Assembly: GCF_002776525.5 (NCBI RefSeq)
Contig: NC_045441.1
Coordinates: forward strand, 124,875,610 to 124,939,609
DNA length: 64,000 bases
Direction: 5' to 3'
Origin: Piliocolobus tephrosceles
Taxonomy: Eukaryota; Chordata; Mammalia; Primates; Cercopithecidae
Positions within the stretch are counted from its first letter, which is position 1. Every line of letters begins with the position of its first letter. The translations under genes were made by a program, and so were the position numbers. The notes under the pieces are model-generated. The model saw nothing but the letters and a program-made list of their open reading frames with translations, had not been told where the DNA came from and did no database searches. This document shows, piece by piece, positions 58,351 through 64,000 of this stretch.

Positions 58351-58654
58351 TTTTTTTTCTTTTTTTTTTTTTTGAGACGGAGTCTCGCTCTGTCGCCCAG
58401 GCTGGAGTGCAGTGGCTGGATCTCAGCTCACTGCCAAGCTCCGCCTCCCGGGTTTACGCCATTCTCCTGCCCCAGCCTCCCGAGTAGCTGGGACTACAGG
58501 CGCCCGCCACCTCGCCTGGCTAGTTTTTTGCATTTTTTAGTAGAGACAGGGTTTCACCGGGTTAGCCAGGATGGTCTCCATCTCCTGACCTTGTGATCTG
58601 CCCATCTCGGCCTCCCAAAGTGCTGGGATTACAGGCTTGAGCCACCGCACCCGG
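58351..58654 (-). mobile_element. AluY of the Old World monkey lineage, inside the LTR
   Basis: Minus-strand AluY with tggatctcagctcactgcc, gcgcccgccacctcgcctg and ttacaggcttgagccacc. cccctccattcctttt (58335-58350) and cccctccactcctttt (58655-58670) are its TSD with one difference. It inserted at a copy of the TSD of the neighbouring older Alu. Confidence 0.95.
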
Positions 58655-58670
58655 CCCCTCCACTCCTTTT

Positions 58671-58984
58671 ATTTTGTTTTTTAAATTTTTAACTGTTTTT
58701 AGATGGAATTTTGCTCTTGTTGCACAGGCTGAAGTGCAGTGGCTCAATCTTGGCTCACTGCAACCTCCGTCTCCCGGATTCAAGTGATTCTCCTGCCTCA
58801 GCCTCCTGAGTAGTTGGGATTACAGGTACTTGCCACCATGCCTGGCCATTTTTAAAAATATTTTTGTAGAGATGGGGTTTCATCATGTTGGCCAGGCTGG
58901 AATTTAACTCCTGACCTCAGGCGATCCACCCGCCTCTGCCTCCCAAAGTGCTGGGATTACAGGTGTGAACCACCCCACCTAGCC
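58671..58984 (-). mobile_element. Alu element (AluS-type), older neighbour
   Basis: Minus-strand Alu with a T/A-rich degraded tail and AluS readings (ctgacctcaggcgatcc). Its right flank cccctctggccctttt (58983-58998) resembles the two left copies of the target site, so it probably had the same target and inserted first. Confidence 0.92.
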
Positions 58985-59134
58985 CCTCTGGCCCTTTTAT
59001 AAGGCACTAATCCACTCACGAGGGCAGAGCGCTCATGGCCTAATCACCTCCTCATGGCCCCACCTCTTAACATTGTTGCATGTTTGAACATGAATTATGG
59101 AGGGGACACAAACATTCAAACAATAGCAATGGCT

Positions 59135-59690
59135 GTCACAATTATCTAGAATTCCTGAGACTCTCCTCCAGATGAAGTGATTTAGACTTGGGAAGTGAAT
59201 TAAGGGGAGAAGGAAGATGATGGTAGACACCGAGGTCCCTTTTGGTGAACAGTTTGCTTTTACCAAAGGCAAATAGAGATTCCCAGTTTGGGAGTTTGAT
59301 GAAAGGCAATGCTCCGAGGAGAGATACAGGAATTCTGGGTCAAGGGTTGCAGGTGGGTGACGAAGGGGTACAATTCAGGGGCACCTATGTGGAGGTGTTC
59401 ATATTTTAGATGCTCTCCTTTTGGAGCCTGGGAAAGTCCTATTTATTTAGTGCTCAGCTTTATCCATTTCCCTCATGTGGACATTGAGTTCATCCTTTTA
59501 ACTGACCCAGTTCTTATGAGATGGACCCCTGCATGGGCTGGCAGGGAGAAACCTAGGAGATGGATGGTCAGAATGGAGGGTTATGAATGCAGCTCAGCAT
59601 TCACAGGGAGTTGCAGTTTTTTTACAGTAATTTTTAGCTTTATGATTTTACTTCAGTGAAAATCTAAAACTGTTCATCTAAGATCTTCTG
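59135..59690. other. Unique sequence, no supported gene
   Basis: A plus frame of about 116 codons at 59309-59659 has no recognisable domain. No repeat was identified. Confidence 0.4.
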
Positions 59691-59700
59691 ACTAGTTATT

Positions 59701-60008
59701 CTTTTATTTTTATTATATATATATATATTTTGAGACGGAGTCTCTCAGTCTCCCAGGCTGGAGTGCAGTGGCACGATCTCGGCTCACTGCAAGCTCTGCC
59801 TCCCAGGTTCACGTCATTCTCCTGTCTCAGTCTCCCGAGTAGCTGGGACTGACTACAGGCCACCATGCCCTGCTAATTTTTTGTATTTTTAGTAGAGATG
59901 GGGTTTCACTGTGTTAGCAAGGATGATCTCGATCTCCTGACCTCGTGATCCACCCGCCTTGGCCTCCCAGAGTGCTGGGATTACAGGCATGAGCCACTGC
60001 GCCCGGCC
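59701..60008 (-). mobile_element. Alu element (AluY-type)
   Basis: Minus-strand AluY with a (TA)n-expanded tail. ctgactagttatt is a perfect 13-bp TSD at 59688-59700 and 60009-60021. The body has a short gactgacta duplication in the centre. Confidence 0.95.
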
Positions 60009-60309
60009 CTGACTAGTTATTGTTTAACCAAAATTTGTCATAATGTTTTTGTGCTTGCATTTATACTTTTGTGCCCAAATCCCATTTGCACCAGATAAAA
60101 GACAAGTGAAATCACTGTGGTTGTACGGATGAAGCTTTGGAGTTTCAAATAAGGAGATGAGGCAGAACTTCGTCATCTGGTAGCTTATAGTGGTGCCAGG
60201 ATGCTGAACACCAAAGGATCTGCACCATTGTAGTTTCATATACAAATAGATACACTGTATGTCTCAACTGTATTTTGCAACTTGCAGTTCACTAAAAATA
60301 AATATAGGA

Positions 60310-60625
60310 GGCTAGGCACAGTGGCTCACGGCTGTAATCCCAGCACTTTGGGAGGCCGAGGCGGGCAGATCACGAGGTCAGGAGTTCAAGACCAGCCTGG
60401 CCAACATGGTGAACCTGCATCTCTACTAAAAATACAAAAATTAGCTGGGCATGGTGGCGCATGCCTGTAATCCCAGTTACTTGGGAGGCTGAGGCAGGAG
60501 AATTGCTTAAACCAGGACCCAGGAGGCGGAGATTGCAGTGAGCTGAGATTGCGCCACTGTACTCCAACCTAGGCTACAGAGTGAGACTCTGTCTCTAAAT
60601 AAATAAATAAATAAATGAATAAATT
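60310..60625 (+). mobile_element. Alu element (AluS-type) with (AAAT)n tail
   Basis: Full-length plus-strand Alu starting ggctaggcacagtggctc. Its tail is seven or so TAAA units. A small insertion (ccaggaccc) lies near the right-arm gaacccaggagg site. Confidence 0.94.
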
Positions 60626-60634
60626 AAGTAAATT

Positions 60635-63070
60635 TATAATGAATAATTTTTCTTCTAATACAGGCAATGATGAGGCTAAATTTAAAGCAGATGGAAGAGT
60701 GTCATAATGTTAATCTTATCTTCAGCTGAGTGAGACAGAGTCATAGTGTTATAAGAGGATAAATCACTGAAATAGACATTTGAGGATCACATGCGGGGAA
60801 GTTTTGGTTAAGTATAAGTATGAGGTCTGATTATTCTGAACTAGCAGACAAAGCCTTGAAACCATTAATATAATTTTGAGCAGCTCTTTTACGTAAACAG
60901 GCCCTCTCTGAATTAGTATTATAAAAGCCAAACTACAACACTGATTAATGAAAGACCTGACGCTTTGCCTACTATTAAAACCAAGACAAACAATTTCATT
61001 GCAGCAAAACAGTATCATTAAATTGATGTTAATTTGAATATTGATTTTTTCAGAAGGTTTTTTTTTTGACTAAGTAATTTATAAATTTTCTTTGGTGTTT
61101 ATTTGTAAATTAAAAAATTATTCCAAGTTTCATATTTATACATATTCGAGTAACATGACAAATTTTAAGTGAAACTGGAAGGTTCCTGACAAGTTTTTCT
61201 TTGGAGAGAGTATTCATTACTTTAATTTGAGAAAAACTGTGGCTGGGGAGAAAGGTCTTTGGGTTTCATACATATTATTGGCATCATAAATTTATTTCAT
61301 TTTCTTTTCCTATTGGTTTTATACAAGATATACCTGGCTCCCTAATTACTTAGTATGCTTCTTTTGAATACCCCCAGCACCTGGCACAATACTGGGCACA
61401 TAATAGCTGTTCAATAAATATGGCTAAAAGGGGGGTGATCTGGGCTCTGCCTGAGTGGATGAAATGGATTAAGATTGGAGTAAAATAGATTGGAAATGGA
61501 TTAGAAAGAAATAGAGTAAAATGCAGCGCTCTATTGCAAAATTACCTAGCTAGGCTGTAAATTCGGATATATAAGGGCCTTTGTGTTTCCCATAGTGCTT
61601 AAAATAGAGGAGATGCTTGATCAATGCTGAGAAAGTAAGAAAGTCTTTTCTTCCCCAAAACGAAGAATAAAACAAGCAGTGACCCGCACAGAGCCCTACA
61701 CAAGTGCTTCCATTGAGATCCATGGCTGCCGTATACCTCAGTACACTGTGTGCCTCAGGCCTGTACTCCTGAGTACACACACTCACACCCCTATTCACAC
61801 ACATAGATACACACGCTCTTTCTTTCTTTGCAGGGCAGTGCGGCGGTCTAAAGTAGAACACTGCCTGTGATGGGGTAGGCCATTGGAAGCCTTGTCCCCA
61901 GATGGCCTCTCCTGCATCTGGAAATCTGACCTGTCCAGCTCAAAGGGAGTAATCTAATCCTGGTCACATTTTCAGCGAGTTCTCAAGTATCAGTCGTCTT
62001 CCTGATGCATACCCAGGGCTGAATTTCCCCGTGAACTAGCCCAGGCCGGCCAACTATTTCCAAATGAGAACACAGCTCCTGCCAGTGCAGACTTAAGAAG
62101 AACTTAAGTTTCTGGGGCAACTCAGTCCTGCTGGAGATTCAGTATCCCACTGTTAGTTAAGGGGCAAGCAAGCCTTGGCTGGCATGCCTGCTAGGAGGCC
62201 AAGAAGTGGACTCTGTGGCATTTTATAATGATGGGTAAACAGCAGAAAGAAGACTCCAGCTTCTCCCCGCCCACTGGGACTCCAGGGCTTTGGGTCATGT
62301 CTGGTGGTAGGTCAAAGACCACCGTGGGTGGTGGGGCCCAGGAATCTAAGTTCTTAACAAGATCTCTAGATGATTCTGGCATATGGAATTGGAAAAATCC
62401 TGACTGTATTAAGGCTATCCATGCTGTTGACCTTGCCCATATGGCCCAAGTTCAGAATTTCTCCCCTCCCTTGGTGAAGGACCATCCTGTGTTGGCTCAG
62501 GGCCACCCAGCCAGGCCTGGGCATAGAGCCGTGGCCCATTAACCTCCTTCCACTGCCGAACCATTTCTTGTTTGCTCTTGCAGATTTTCAGGCCACGAAG
62601 AGGAGAGCTGCTCTGACATTTATGTCTCACTCTCCTGATTTAAAACATCTTCATCACAACCAAAGACTCACCCTTTCCTCTCCTCCTTCTCTGTCTCTGC
62701 AGCTGATGGCTGCATTTCTCCCTCCTTTGTGCAGCAATCATATGCCTGTCGTGGAGACAGAAAAGAGCCAAAGTGGCTGCAATAGCGTATCTCTTGCCTG
62801 TGTTATAAACTGCAAGCCTTGTCTGGATCACAGGAACTATTATCAACATTAGCAGGCCAAGGGCACGGTGCCAAGGATGGCTCCCTTCTCCAGCATAGGC
62901 TCAGGAAAAGAGCAGATTAGAAAAAGGCCCAGAAGAATTCCCTCCCTCCTTTCTTCTCACTTCTGCGTTTTAATCCTCCCCATCATGTCAATGCATTCTG
63001 GACTTGAAATGAACCTAGAAAATGTGTACCATAAAAAATTAGAGTGATCAAGGGCACAGATTGCTGTATC
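60635..63070. other. Unique AT-rich then GC-richer sequence
   Basis: No gene was supported. A short MIR/L2-type tail occurs at 61372-61430. A CA-rich patch lies at 61778-61816. Confidence 0.35.
61372..61430 (+). mobile_element. MIR or L2 3' tail
   Basis: cccagcacctggcacaatac, then gggcacataatagctgttca, then ataaatatgg is a 3' tail shared by MIR and L2. Too short to separate the two. Confidence 0.6.
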
Positions 63071-63073
63071 TTC

Positions 63074-63389
63074 TTATTTATTTATTTATTTATTTATTTT
63101 GAGATGGAGTCTCGCTCTGTCACCCAGGTTGTAGTGTAGTGGCACGATCTCAGCTTACTGCAACCTCCACCTCCCCACCTCCCCGGTTCAAGCAATTCTC
63201 CTGTCTCAGCCTCCTGAGTAGCTGGGACTACAGGCGCATGCCACCACACCCAGCTAATTTTTGTATTTTTAGTAGAGACGGGGTTTTGCTATGATGGCCA
63301 GGCTGGTCTTGAACTCCTGACCTCAGGTGATCCACCTGCCTCGGCCTCCCAAAGTGCCGGGATTACAGGTGTGAGCCACCGCACCCAGC
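63074..63389 (-). mobile_element. Alu element (AluS-type) with (TTTA)n tail
   Basis: Minus-strand full-length Alu with a (TTTA)n tail at 63074-63099. It has a duplicated cacctcccc in the left-centre. Confidence 0.94.
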
Positions 63390-63711
63390 TAAAGCTGGTG
63401 AAGGAATTGGGCATGATCATGTTCTTAACTGAGTGGTTTGTCACTCCATAAATAATAATTCTTATCCAGAAAGGCAAATACAGCCATTCTAGAAAAAAAA
63501 AAAAAAAAAAAAAACTCAACCTGATAATGAGGAAGACAGGAAGACAGACGAGGCTTTGCTCCTGAGGTCAAGACAGCTAGATGGTTTAGTACTTTTAACA
63601 CAGACAGAGCGTGCATTTCTTTTTTGTTTTCTAATTGGGTCTACCAGCCAGGTAGATTTCAATGTGCATTCAACAAATTGAGCGCCTACTGTGGCTCTAC
63701 TTAACCAGTGG

Positions 63712-63869
63712 TTTCTTTTTTTTTTTTTTTTAGACGGAGTCTTTCTTTGTTGCCCAGGCTGAAGTGTGATCTTGGCTCAATGCAACCTCCACCTCCTGGT
63801 TCAAGCAATTCTCGCTGCCTCAGCCTCCCTAGTAGCTGGAATTACAGGCGTGTGCCACCACGCCCAGTT
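63712..63869 (-). mobile_element. Partial Alu, joined to another Alu
   Basis: Minus-strand Alu sequence from a T tail through ccaccacgcccagtta, ending at about half length. It lacks the element's left arm. A small deletion also removed part of the gtgcagtggc segment. It is followed directly by a second minus-strand Alu tail. Confidence 0.85.
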
Positions 63870-64000
63870 ATTTTATTTTATTTGAGATGGAGCTTTACTC
63901 TTGTTGCCCAGGCTGGAGTGTAGTGGTGTGATCTTGGCTCACTGCAACCTCTGCCTCCTGGGTTCAAGTGATTCTCCTGCCTTAGCCTCCCAAGTATTTG
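63870..64000 (-). mobile_element. Alu element, cut by the window edge
   Basis: Minus-strand Alu starting with a TTTTA-type tail and gagatggagctttactctt. It runs off the end of the window at the ccaagtatttg region, so its 5' part is not visible. It may be inserted in the preceding Alu. Confidence 0.9.

Larger units (their letters stand above)
58096..59128 (-). mobile_element. ERVL-MaLR LTR (MLT1-type), split by two Alus
   Basis: Plus-strand reading: ttgtgctgctctaacaaaac, ggtaatttatgaagatcag, then gttccagaggctgggaagtc, then (after the Alus) cttttataaggcactaatcc, then ggcctaatcacctcctcatg, ending ggggacacaaacattcaaac. This is the complement of an MLT1-type LTR. It is a solo LTR with no internal sequence. 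Confidence 0.8.

Noticed and set aside
1604..63990. Alu-derived frames on both strands
   Set aside because: Many short frames share the same translated patterns because they are Alu copies. Alu exonisation is possible but nothing here supports it.

Overview
This is 64 kb of non-coding nuclear DNA from a primate, most likely an Old World monkey (macaque/baboon lineage). About thirty Alu elements span the main ages from AluJ to AluY. Three young minus-strand copies (14273-14568, 38707-39001, 58351-58654) carry the diagnostic changes of cercopithecid AluY: the complement reads ccggatctcagctcactg and the 5' end reads caggcttgagcc. The rest is the usual mammalian mixture of L1, L2, MIR, MaLR LTRs, hAT-Charlie relics and microsatellites. 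I found no convincing protein-coding exon, tRNA, rRNA or snRNA gene, no CpG island and no prokaryotic-type system. The window is best read as intergenic or deep-intronic sequence. Every long open frame lies inside a repeat or has no coding support.

Layout. 0-6 kb: unique sequence with three MIRs and four plus-strand Alus. 6-14 kb: mostly unique, including a repeat-poor block at 6.5-7.1 kb, an L1 3' end at 11.9-12.4 kb, a TTC tract at 12.6 kb and an hAT relic at 13.8 kb. 14-19 kb: Alu cluster with a young AluY, a palindromic MITE and a long (TTCC)n tract. 19-27 kb: mainly unique, with MIR, a 58-bp L1 stub and a MER5-type element. 27-29 kb: four Alus. 29.2-34.1 kb: an old L1 split by a younger L1, which in turn carries an Alu. 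34-39 kb: Alus, L2 and a 120-bp polypurine tract. 39.3-41.5 kb: a minus-strand L1 carrying an AluJ. 41.5-50 kb: unique DNA with hAT, L2, MIR and MaLR pieces. 50.4-51 kb: an Alu and a MADE1 mariner MITE. 51-57 kb: the longest Alu-free stretch. 57-64 kb: Alu-rich again, with an MLT1-type LTR split by two Alus that used the same target site.

There are no genes here that work together. What can be read is the order of transposon insertions, from nesting and target-site duplications (TSDs). A few short motifs (paired GATA sites, YY1-type sites, a miR-548-type hairpin) could be functional. I found no new biological system. Family names come from recognising consensus features by eye, and old-repeat boundaries are approximate, usually within tens of bases.
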